Source: Citrus sinensis
Lineage: Eukaryota; Streptophyta; Magnoliopsida; Sapindales; Rutaceae
Length of the DNA stretch: 64,000 nt
Direction of reading: 5' to 3'
Assembly (NCBI RefSeq): GCF_022201045.2
Contig: NC_068564.1
Coordinates: forward strand, 8,308,001 to 8,372,000
This document shows, piece by piece, positions 1-9,205 of this stretch. The notes beneath the pieces are model-generated. The model worked only from the letters and a program-made list of their open reading frames with translations. It was not told the origin of the DNA and made no database searches. The position numbers were made by a program, and so were the translations under genes. Every line of letters begins with the position of its first letter. Positions within the stretch are counted from its first letter, which is position 1.

Positions 1-2436
1 TCAAGATCCCAAAGCTTGAAACCTTTAACTATACTTTTGATTCCCACAAAAATAGTTTTTCTTGCACGAGGATCGAGCTTATCATTCTTTACATGATAAT
101 ACGCTGGACACCAAAACACACAAATGACGTCATAGTCTGGTGCATGCTTTCCATATCACATTTGCATAGAAGTTTTACCTCTAATTGTAATGGAAGGCAA
201 TCGGTTTATTAAGTGATTTGCGTAGCTCGTAGTCTTAGCCCAAAACATTTTATCTAAACCAGCATTAGATAATATACACCGTATTCTCTCCAACAAAGTA
301 CGATTTATATGCTCAACCATACTGTTATGTTGCGGAGTATGTCTCACTGTGAAATATCTTTTTATACCCTCACTCTGGCATACTTACAAGAATGGATCAA
401 AAGTATATTCATCGCCATTATCAAAACGTAATACTTTGATCTTTCTGCCAGTTCGAGTCTCCACTAGTTTCTTTTATTTCACGAAAATCTCTAGAATCTC
501 TTCATTTGCTCACACGGTGTACACCCACAAACATCTAGAGAAATCATCAACAAATGAGAAATAAAATAATGACTTTCAGTAATTGATGTAGGCTTGGTTG
601 GTCCTCATACATTATTGTGAACATATTCGAGAATCTCACGAGTATTGTGATTAGCCATATCAAACTTAACCCTCATTTTCTTGTCTATAACACAATGCTC
701 ACATAACTTTATTTTATAATTGTTGGTACCTTTCAAAAGTCCATATATCATCAGAGTTTGTAAAGACTTTTCTCCAGCATGCCCCAATCGTACATGCCCT
801 ATCTTGGTGGTGGCGCATTAGAATTATTAGCTTCATTAATTGTACCTCCCTTCAAATAGTTCAAATTATGATGTCGAACCCCTTGTAGAATCACCATAGC
901 TCTAAATTTTAACTTCATTGTGCCATCTTCAACGGTAATATTGTAGCTTTTAGCTTCTAAAGCATGTATAGAAATTAGATTTTTTCTTAATGCTAGAACA
1001 TATCTAACTTCTTTCAATTCTCTGACCATTCTATCAAACATTTTGAGCCAAATTGTTCATATCCCCATTGTGCGACAAGGCTGGTTATTTCCCATCATAA
1101 CTACACTAAATTCCAAATTATGAAAATCCTTAAGCCATTCCTTTATAGGACATAAATGATCAGTTGCTCTGGTATCAAGTGTTTACTCGCTTGAATTAGC
1201 CACATATGCTGCATGCATAATACTTAGTGAATAGTCAGAGTCTTTATCTTTGTGTGCCACGTTTAGTGCTACTAGTTTCTTCCCATCTCTTTTCTAAGCC
1301 TTCGAAAAATCTTTCTTCAAATGACCTCTTTCATGACAAAAGGCACACTCATCTCGTGTTATATTTTTGCTTCTCGATTTGGATTGAGAATTCTTTCCAC
1401 CGTGCTTCTTCTTTTTCTCCATCGTCCTTTCTCTAGCTAACAAAGCTTCAAACGATACTCTTTCAGAATGTTTATCATTATTTTGAATTTCTAAATTGGT
1501 CAATGCTGTGCAGACATCTTTAAAGACGATCATGCTTTTACTTTATAACAAAGTAGTCACAAACTGACTATATTCTTCTGGAAGTGAGTGCAATAGAATC
1601 ATAACCTTGACTTCATCCTTAATATCTTCATCAGAGTTCTTTAAATCTGCAAGCAACTTCTTAAATCTTGAGATATAGTCGTGCATTGACACTCGGGGCT
1701 TTATTCGAAAACCATACATCTGACTCATTATATAAAGGCGATTTTCAATACTTTTCAGCTAGTACTTTTCCTCCAATGTACACCAAAAAATCATCGCACA
1801 TTCCTTATTTTTCACCAGATATTTCACCTTCTTGGTCAAGTAATATCTTATCTGACCATAGGCTTTCTTGTTCATGCGATCCCAAGTTTTTTCTTCATAT
1901 AAGTGTCTTTTTTTTCAGAACAACATCGAAATCGATTTGAATAAAAGCATCCATAACTTTGCCCTTTCACATGCCAAAGTTGATTTTCCTATAAAACTTT
2001 TCAACATCGATCTTTTGGCCTTTTATAACATGTGCTGAATGGCGTTGTGGTAAGTCTCGCCTCCCACCTGAAGTGTCTCCCCACTTTTGAAAGTTTTATC
2101 TTCTACCATTTTCTTAACAAACTATTCCCACTTGAAAGAACAGCCTCTATGATGTTATTTTCACGTAAATAAATGCACGAGGAAAGTTCCTAAGAGAATA
2201 GATGGCTCACAATGATCCCACTTAAAACCTAGACTCCTTAGACTCTTATCGCCTTACTGACAGAACTTTTCTAGACATTTATAAATACACACTACTTACA
2301 ATAGACTGTCTCCCAAGTACAAATGGCAATCTCTACCGTATTTGTGAGCAGTGCCATATACGTGAATAGTTCTATATCCTGTATATGTGAATAGTGCCGT
2401 ATATCCCAGGTATGAACCTTCGGCTATGATATCACT
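1..2436 (-). mobile_element. Ty1/copia retrotransposon remnant, gag to integrase, cut by the window edge
   Basis: Read on the minus strand from about 1960 down to 1, the conceptual pieces follow copia order. First comes a UBN2-type gag segment (1728-1543). A CCHC zinc knuckle follows (C-AFCHERGHLKKDF, within 1533-1294), then protease-side sequence (1260-800). A GAG-pre-integrase segment (787-605) carries the HxxxC-type spacing CEHC. The integrase core (about 600-156) includes the text TPQHNSMVEHINRTLLER, and post-core integrase (155-1) reads CPAYYHVKNDKLDPRA. The frame changes several times and stops interrupt every piece, so it is inactive. Reverse transcriptase and RNase H would lie left of base 1. 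A degraded tRNA-iMet primer site at 2423-2436 marks the 5' end. Confidence 0.85.
2423..2436 (-). other. Degenerate primer-binding site (tRNA-iMet type)
   Basis: On the minus strand the text reads TGATATCATAGCC, which differs at two positions from TGGTATCAGAGCC, the usual copia primer site. It lies between the gag side of the copia remnant and an LTR-like segment, where a primer site is expected. Confidence 0.55.
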
Positions 2437-2745
2437 TGTTGTACATGGAGTGCAGAATCAAGCGCACCAAATTATTATAAAAAATAAAGGACACAAAAAT
2501 TTAACGTGGTTCGGCTATTGTGCCTATGTCCATGGAAGCAAGAGAAAAATAATGACTTTATTAACAATTATTAGAGTACAATTTGATTAAAGGAATCTCA
2601 CTTCCCAGAACCTAAATACACTCCATACTCTCACACAAACTTGAAAGGAAAAACCTCTCAATTGCTCACACTTTTCGATTGCGAACTCACTAAACAACTA
2701 TTCACTTGAATTGTTTTTCTGAATTTTGGGATGTGTCACAATTTG
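2437..2745 (-). repeat. Probable 5' LTR of the copia remnant
   Basis: The segment starts next to the degraded primer site and contains ACGTGGTTCGGC followed by GTGCCTATGTCCA, a phrase that recurs in LTRs of many plant copia elements and again twice in this window. The outer end is not defined because the second LTR lies outside the window. Confidence 0.5.
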
Positions 2746-3540
2746 AAATGCAAGTTATGCAACCCAAGAGAGGGGATGAATTGAGATTTTAAAACTTAAG
2801 CTAAGCAAACCACACACAACAATTTAATCTAATGCCTTAATGGAATAAAAAACAATAAATTCAATAAATCATAATAATAAAAGAGTAAGGGAAGAGAAAA
2901 TAAACATAAGGACTTTTACATGGTTCGACAATCCCCGCCTACGTCCACGCCTCCAAGTACACTGAGCTTGAGGATTTCACTATCCAAGTCTCTTAAGGCT
3001 TCCAATGCTTACAATTGACTTCCAAGGTGTCAATGAACCTTTACAGTAAGAGATTATCCCAATCTCTTAACCCAAGTGTATCCTAATACTTACAACCCCT
3101 CAATTTGGTTTTACAAAAAGGATTACAAAAATTTCTCTCACACAATCTGTTTGAATATAAATGAAAGCCCAATATGTGTGAATAAATGAAATGAATATAC
3201 AAAGTTTTTACTGTTAGATTTGCAGAGAAATGCTCAAAATATCAATGGTTGCATCACTTAAAATGAATTTGATTTGAGCAAATTTATAGTTGAAAAAGAA
3301 AATTAGTCGTTATTGACTTTTTGGTGATAACCGGCTTGCCACTTTGTGAATCCGGTTAGCCATTTTTATGTTACCGTTACAAAAAATATTTGAATTTTAG
3401 AACATCTGGCATGCCGCTTTTGGAATCCGATTAGTCGCTTTCATTCCAGTGAGCTACTGCCCATAATCCGGCTTGCCGCTTTGTGAAATCCAGTTAGCCG
3501 CTTTGCTACAGTGATTGCTGCAGTGAACTAGTTTTTAAAA
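2746..3540. repeat. Unclassified LTR-like repeat with a degenerate internal tandem module
   Basis: This begins with a CCCAAGAGAGGGGATGAATTG phrase, then a second LTR-type motif (ACATGGTTCGACAATCCCCGCC at about 2919). At 3330-3525 a module of roughly 65-75 bases occurs three times in diverged form, each with a CCGGCTTGCCGCTTTGTGAATCC-like core. No open frame or partner LTR is visible. It is probably a retrotransposon fragment next to, or inserted beside, the copia remnant. Confidence 0.4.
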
Positions 3541-4129
3541 TTATAGTTTCACCTAAAAACTTTTTATAACTGCATTATGGCCCAAATGTTATGAATTCTT
3601 TCAAATAAGTCCAATTTTAGAATTTCTAAATAATACTTGTTATTCCCAAAACCTTCTAAAACTAGGACATGGCCCAAAACGTTTTAAATATTTATAAATA
3701 TGCCCAAATCTAGAATTCCAAACAATACTTTTTAAAATCAAAGATGGCAAAACTCTTTTATTTTAGTTCACATCTTGAAAAACAACCAATTTCACAAAAA
3801 TATTCTCTTGTTATAAAAAACACAATATATAATTATTTGGTTTTCCAAAATATGTAATTTTTTATCATCAAAATCAACATTTATAACCATCTAAGCTAAC
3901 ACAATTGAGAATTGCTTCTCTATTTATAGGAGGTCTTCGCCATTTAAGAATTCAATAACTCTTTCACAGCCACTCCACTCTATAATTGTTTGTCGGCCAA
4001 TTTCTAAACCCATGCACACACATGCTTTGCCCATGCTCAACAACCCACTTTCTTCACTATTGGCATGCTATTGTCAGCCACCACAAGTTTTACCATGCAT
4101 TGACCCTTAACTTTTCAACATATATTAAT
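3541..4129. other. AT-rich spacer, nothing recognised
   Basis: AT-rich sequence without a supported gene. The short open frame at 3986-4186 has no recognisable domain. Confidence 0.6.
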
Positions 4130-5956
4130 CCTTGCCACCTAAATACTAACCCCTATCCTCAAGTATTTCTAATCGAGCCCGTGTGATCGGGTCTAAAGTG
4201 AATTGATGACCAACTATGCTACGCCCATAAGACTTATGGTTCCACATAATTGTTTGCGACATAGAGAAATAAATCTTTTGAACGTAAAATCTTAACAAAA
4301 AATTCACAACCATTCAGGTAAAATAAAACTATATATAAATAATTAAGTAAACTTCAATTCATTCCCCAGATAGAATGGCAATATTCAGTATACTCCACAA
4401 AAATGTGAAATCATCAATCTACCCCAATTTTAGTTCAAAATATGATAGAAAGTATGGGGCACTTTGATGTAATTTTTCTCTTCTTAATGGTAAATGAGAA
4501 TAATTGATGTTTTCACACTTCTAGGGAGCAAATTGAAAATTGTTATCCCAAGTAGGTGGTAAATTAGATATTGTCATTCTAAATAGAGGTAAATTGGAGA
4601 TATATTTTCAAGATTGTCATTCTAAAGAATTTAACATAGTTAAATGGAGCTGCAACTTTTGCATAGTTATTGAACAAGCATATGGAGTATGATAGAATGA
4701 CATGATCGTAGTCGTAGCAACAAGAGAGATGAAAAGAAAATGCATAAACTTGGAATTACTTCATTTCAGAACACTAGTCTAAATTGTTCTCACATGCTTA
4801 CCATTTCAGGTTTATCACCAACTCATATAGAGAGATAAATTAAGTGACGACAAACAAAAGCTTGCAATTTTTTGCACTTTTGTTGAGCATAATCTCGGAA
4901 AAATATATTAATTGATGACAACCAAAAGCCTTGAAATTTTAATAATTACTGGAGTGAGTGTGAGGCTAATTAGGAAAAAAATTAAAAAATCTTCTAATAT
5001 TGGCAAAATAATAATCCATATATAGAAGTAATTAAGGAGTAAACCAACTATTCAAGTATTAAAATATTTGAGTATTAAAATATTTGTACTTCCTGATTGG
5101 GTGTTTAAAAGGGTGGGCATATTTCCAATCAACAATTTGTGTATATCCACCCCCATTTTAGAAAATTGAAATAATAAATAATTTAATCGGTCTAGTAGAA
5201 TAATAATAAAAAAATATTTTTAATATTTCCAATAATTTTAAAATTTTAAATAATTATATTTATTTAATAATAAATTTGCGTTCATTATAGAGATTGTAAA
5301 TAAATCTTCGGGTTACATAAATTTTACAGTTCATGAAATATATTTAACGTACTAATATATTGAAATTATTTTATAAAAAAATTTAAAATGATTTAAATTT
5401 TTATACACTTATTTTAATAATATATTTCTATTTATTCTGAAATTTACTTTAGTATAGTAAAATATTAAAATATTATTTATAATATTGAAGTTATATTAAA
5501 ATGCATATATTACTAAATTTATTTTAGTATTATATTTCTTTTCATTATAAAACATTAGAAGCAATTTCTTGGGTTAATAAAAACAAATGGTATAATAATC
5601 AAAAGGGAGTCTTGGTGTCACTTATTGAAAATATGGGAGCTACATTTTAATTTTTCCAAACGTTGGGGGTGCCAAATTTTTCTTTTAAATTGAGCCAAGG
5701 GAAAAAAAAAAGGCTTTACTAGAATCACTTTTTTTTTGCTTATTCCATTACGTAGAATTAGTTTTTTTCAAGTGTGTTTGGAGAAAAATTTTCTTTTAAT
5801 TGTTTCTAGCATTAGGCTATAACAAATATTGTAGTTCTATTGTTGTTCAATAACTAGGCAAATTTAAGTTAACTTATCTGTAACATGCTTCAATTAGTAA
5901 TCATGAGAGCTCCAATTAGTAGTTTTTAAAAGAACATAGTTGTATTTACATTTATG
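4130..5956. repeat. Partial unit of the MADS/ZRK segmental array (3' flank and AT-rich spacer)
   Basis: From the phrase ACTAACCCCTATCCTCAAG onward this stretch aligns by eye with 25500-27100 and 51800-53770. All three share the ACATAATTGTTTG and CGTAAAATCTTAAC phrases, the ZRK 3' relic, the ACTGGAGTG...GAGGCTAATTA phrase and the AT-rich block. It is the downstream flank of a MADS copy whose body lies outside the unit or has been lost. The homology resumes at 17864 on the other side of the Tat element, which inserted here. Confidence 0.8.
4741..4905 (-). pseudogene. Relic of the 3' end of a ZRK-type kinase gene
   Basis: The sequence aligns with the last 140 or so coding bases and 3' flank of the intact ZRK gene at 60165-60335. 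Shared phrases are CTTCATTTCAGAA, CACAT..TACCATTT..GG..TATCA and TTGCAATTTTTTGC...GAGCATAAT. In the intact gene this segment encodes the kinase C-lobe end (the SADDRPTMVDVAKQL region on the minus strand). Here the frame is destroyed. It is the oldest-looking of three such relics. Confidence 0.7.
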
Positions 5957-5961
5957 TATAC
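5957..5961. repeat. Target-site duplication TATAC (left)
   Basis: TATAC directly precedes the left end of the Tat element and is repeated at 17859-17863. The uninterrupted paralogous site near 27100 reads ATGTATGCTACACATAC, which confirms a single copy before insertion. Confidence 0.9.
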
Positions 5962-6242
5962 TGTTTGGGAGAGATACTGTTTGGGATAAATATGTCGACG
6001 AGACCAGGAATGACGAGCAGATATCGGATGGCAGAGTTCTGCGAACCGGTGTGTTCCGTAAAAGTCTGGTGCGCGGAAGAACAGGAGCAGAAATATCCTG
6101 CTCGTCCACGATGTTGTCATCCGCGAGGCCAATTTCCTATAAGAGGCATACGGCCATTCCGGCTAGAGGTCGATAGGCGAGGAGACCCGGTCGACGGCAG
6201 TTGGCAAGACATGCTCTCCAGCCCGAGAATCTAGGCACGATA

Positions 6243-6466
6243 GCCACGCTTTCCCCTGAACCGTGGCGTAACACGCAAGATCTCACAGAACCACGACAGC
6301 CACGCTTTCCCCTGAACCGTGGCGTAACACGCAAGATCTCACAGAACCACGACAGCCGCGCTTTCCCCTGAACCGTGGCGTAACACGCAAGATCTCACAG
6401 AACCACGACAGCCACGCTTTCCCCTGAACCATGGCGTAACACGCAAGATCCCACGTTTGCCCATAA
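6243..6466 (+). repeat. 56-base tandem repeat in the 5' LTR, four copies
   Basis: Units start at 6243, 6299, 6355 and 6411, each beginning GCC(A/G)CGCTTTCCCCTGAAC and spaced exactly 56 bases. They lie in U3, upstream of the TATA box, where repeated units may act as enhancer modules; this role is inferred. Confidence 0.9.
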
Positions 6467-6528
6467 CGCAGCAGTCAGAGCCCCAGACCGTCTCGAGAAA
6501 AGCGAAAAACGGGGATTCAGAGGAAGCC

Positions 6529-6536
6529 TATAAAAA
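6529..6536 (+). promoter_or_regulatory. TATA box of the LTR promoter
   Basis: TATAAAAA lies downstream of the U3 repeats and about 285 bases before the LTR end. The same box is kept at 17573-17580 in the 3' LTR. Confidence 0.6.
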
Positions 6537-6817
6537 GGTAGCCAACGAAGGTAAAAGGGTTGGCATTTTTGAGATAAAAGAAAAAAAACCACGAAAAAGC
6601 CATAAGACCCGTGGCAAGCGTTCCCCGAACCTTGATATCTGACTTGAGCGTCGGAGGGTTTGCGCCGGGAGAACAACCGGCGTACTCTGACTTGTCTGTG
6701 TGTACAGGGATATCTGGAGAAGAAGCATTACTAGGAGACCTCCTAGTCGTGGGGAAGTTGATCGAGCAGAGATCCTGGTCGTAGAACGAGGAGAACCGGA
6801 ATCTCGCATCAACATTT

Positions 6818-6838
6818 TGGCGCCGTCTGTGGGGAACC
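6818..6838 (+). other. Primer-binding site of the Tat element
   Basis: TGGCGCCGTCTGTGGGGAAC starts three bases after the LTR end. TGGCGCCGT...GGGGA is the form used by many plant gypsy elements (tRNA-Asp-like 3' end). The tRNA assignment is inferred from the pattern, not searched. Confidence 0.75.
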
Positions 6839-6892
6839 AGAGCAAAAAGCTTCTGTTGATAGCAAGAAGAGGGGTGAAGTAAGCGAAAAGCA

Positions 6893-9205
6893 ATGGAGTC
6901 AGGAGGAAGTAGTGCACAAGGGGGTGATATGAGGCTTAACGATTCCGTGACGCTGAGGGAGATAGTCAGCGAAGCACGGGAAAAAGTCATGTTCGACCGG
7001 ATGGAACGGATGGAAAAGCAGATGGAGACCTTGACAACCATCCTGCATGAGCTGCGGAGCGAGCGAAGGGTAACCCAAGAGGGAAGGGTGAGAGGTGGTG
7101 GAGTGGCACCAGGTCCCGATAGTGCGGGGAGAAGTCAAACCACATGGAGACTTGGTGGTGAGAGGGGTAACGTACCTCTACGGGGAGAATTTCATAGAGA
7201 AAGAGAGCGGTCCCCGGCAAGACAGACTTGTGACGCGGACGACGGGGTGGTGAATGCAGAGGAAACAGAGTTGAGGCAACACTTGCAAGATGTAGAGCAA
7301 GAGCGGGATCAAGTTGCAGCACGTGACCCTGGTCGTGCAGGGCAGCTGGAGGAGGAAGTGCGCAGACTAGCGCAGATAATTGACGACATGCAAGGGAGGA
7401 ACAGAGCCCCTGGTTGGAGGATAATGCTGGACGGAGAATCGCCGCTCGCAGCGGAGATCATGAGGGCAGTTATTCCGAGAGATTTCCGCCTCCCCGACCT
7501 CAGATACTCGGGAAGAACTGATCCGCTGATGCACATAGAGCGCTTCAACGACATAACTGGGGTACAAGGACTATCTCAACCCCAAAGGTGCAGGGTGTTC
7601 CCACTATCCCTCGAGGGACGTGCACGAGAATGGTACAGGAAACTTCCTCGGGGCAGCATTAAAACCTTCGAGCAGATGTGCCAGGAATTCGCAGAGCAGT
7701 TCAGTGGGGCGATGTCACCGGAAGATGACATGATGGAGCTGAAAAGCATGAAACAGGGGGAGCAAGAAACCCTTCGGGAATTCATCAAGAGGTTTCATCG
7801 GGCTGTCCTCGACTTGGGAGCCTTCAACCACCCTCAGGCGTTAAGGGGATTGAAAGAAGGGGTGAAGATAGGAAGGCTGTGGTACAATTTGAGAAGCCCA
7901 GCTATTCAAACGTATGCGGCCGCATACGAGCAGGCTAAAAGAGACATCGAGATTGAAGAGGAGAAGGCTGCGCGGATCAAGACAGACCAGTTAGAAGGGT
8001 TGGGGAGGAAAGAGAAGAAAGCATTACCAGGGAATGGGCCGATCAGGAGAAGGGGCCACCAGGCCTCCGGTAGTGGAGCAGGAGGTAGGGTCACCGCTTA
8101 CCAGCCTCATCAGAGGCCACCACAGTATCAGCACAGCAGGGCGCAACCTCCTCGTTCCCCAGCTAGGGAACCTTGGACAAGAAATGATCCGGCATCTGGT
8201 GGTCTTCATCAACATTCCCACGGTGGCAGGACGAGCAGACCAGAAGTACTTCCACCGCCCCCAACTCAGAGCGGGGCAAACAGAGAAAGAGCGGTGCATC
8301 TGATCGACCAGAACCAGGACTATGGGCGGTACACTCCCTTGAAGATGTCCCTGGATGAGGTATACGAGGCCATAAAGGATCGAGGGCTGCTGCACCTCCC
8401 TACACCAATAACAAAGCTACCCAACAGGAGGGATAGAGGACGTTATTGTAAGTTCCATGGCACCCATGGCCATACCACAACAGAGTGTAGAGATCTCAAG
8501 ACCCAGGTCGAAGATTTGGTGAGAAATCGGTACCTGGACGAGTTTATGGATGGGACTTTTCCGATGGTGGCCACGACAGATGAAGGGGAGCAGAGTGATA
8601 GAATCTTGAGGCGCGAGCAGCCCGCAGTAAGGGTGATAGCTGGGGGCCCAACGTTGGCCGGAGATTCAAACAGATCGAGAAAAAATTATGCTAGGTACGC
8701 CATGACCAGTAAAGAGGTACTCCTCAACACCCCAGCAGCCAAACGAGCAAGGGTCAGGCAAGTGCCAATCATCTGGACGGATGAGGATGAGGAAGGGATT
8801 CTATACCCCCATGAGGATGCCTTAGTCATCAGGGCTACGGTCGCTAGCAAGAAGTTTGACCGGATACTGGTTGATACAGGGAGCTCAGTTGATGTGTTAT
8901 TTAAGTCAACCCTGGAAGAGATGGGAATAGCCGACCGAAAGTTGGAATACACCAACACCTCCTTGAAGGGGTTCGGAGGAGGGAAGCTAGTTCCTCTGGG
9001 CGTGGTCGAACTGCCCATCACAATTGGGAGCCCCCCGACAGAAAGAACAGTGATACTGGACTTTGTCGTAGTGGATGAGAAAGGTCCTTACCAGATGATC
9101 TTAGGTCGGCCATTTTTAAGGATGAGCAAAGCGGTTTTGTCCAACCATTATCTGGCTCTGAAGTACCGGGTGAATGGGGTAGTAGGAGTGGTACGAGGAG
9201 ACTAG
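6893..9205 (+). CDS. Tat-element gag-protease polyprotein
   Basis: A 770-residue open frame that begins with an ATG about 55 bases after the primer site. The N-terminal part is charged and probably coiled coil (about 20-60 and 125-165). A retrotransposon gag core follows at about 200-300, with phrases such as RVFPLSLEGRAREWYRKL. A basic, proline-rich stretch precedes a CCHC-like knuckle at about 519 (CKFHGTHGHTTTEC). The aspartic protease active site is LVDTGSS at about 658-664, and ILGRPFL near the end fits the protease C-terminal flap region. Gag forms the particle and the protease matures it. The ORF ends in TAG, but the same frame stays open to 9437, so pol may be reached by read-through or splicing, as in other Tat elements. 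Confidence 0.93.
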   Translation: MESGGSSAQGGDMRLNDSVTLREIVSEAREKVMFDRMERMEKQMETLTTILHELRSERRVTQEGRVRGGGVAPGPDSAGRSQTTWRLGGERGNVPLRGEFHRERERSPARQTCDADDGVVNAEETELRQHLQDVEQERDQVAARDPGRAGQLEEEVRRLAQIIDDMQGRNRAPGWRIMLDGESPLAAEIMRAVIPRDFRLPDLRYSGRTDPLMHIERFNDITGVQGLSQPQRCRVFPLSLEGRAREWYRKLPRGSIKTFEQMCQEFAEQFSGAMSPEDDMMELKSMKQGEQETLREFIKRFHRAVLDLGAFNHPQALRGLKEGVKIGRLWYNLRSPAIQTYAAAYEQAKRDIEIEEEKAARIKTDQLEGLGRKEKKALPGNGPIRRRGHQASGSGAGGRVTAYQPHQRPPQYQHSRAQPPRSPAREPWTRNDPASGGLHQHSHGGRTSRPEVLPPPPTQSGANRERAVHLIDQNQDYGRYTPLKMSLDEVYEAIKDRGLLHLPTPITKLPNRRDRGRYCKFHGTHGHTTTECRDLKTQVEDLVRNRYLDEFMDGTFPMVATTDEGEQSDRILRREQPAVRVIAGGPTLAGDSNRSRKNYARYAMTSKEVLLNTPAAKRARVRQVPIIWTDEDEEGILYPHEDALVIRATVASKKFDRILVDTGSSVDVLFKSTLEEMGIADRKLEYTNTSLKGFGGGKLVPLGVVELPITIGSPPTERTVILDFVVVDEKGPYQMILGRPFLRMSKAVLSNHYLALKYRVNGVVGVVRGD

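Larger units (their letters stand above)
5962..6814 (+). repeat. 5' LTR of the Tat element
   Basis: It aligns with the 3' LTR from TGTTTGGGATAAAT (5978) to CATCAACA (6814). That part is 837 bases against 781 in the 3' copy; the whole difference is one extra 56-base internal unit. The first 16 bases (5962-5977) are absent from the 3' LTR and look like a duplication of the LTR tip. The exact TSD lies outside them. A TATAAAAA box at 6529-6536 suggests the U3/R border. Confidence 0.93.

Noticed and set aside
6517-7041. 174-codon minus-strand ORF across the Tat LTR and gag start
   Set aside because: It is the shadow of the LTR, primer site and gag coding sequence.
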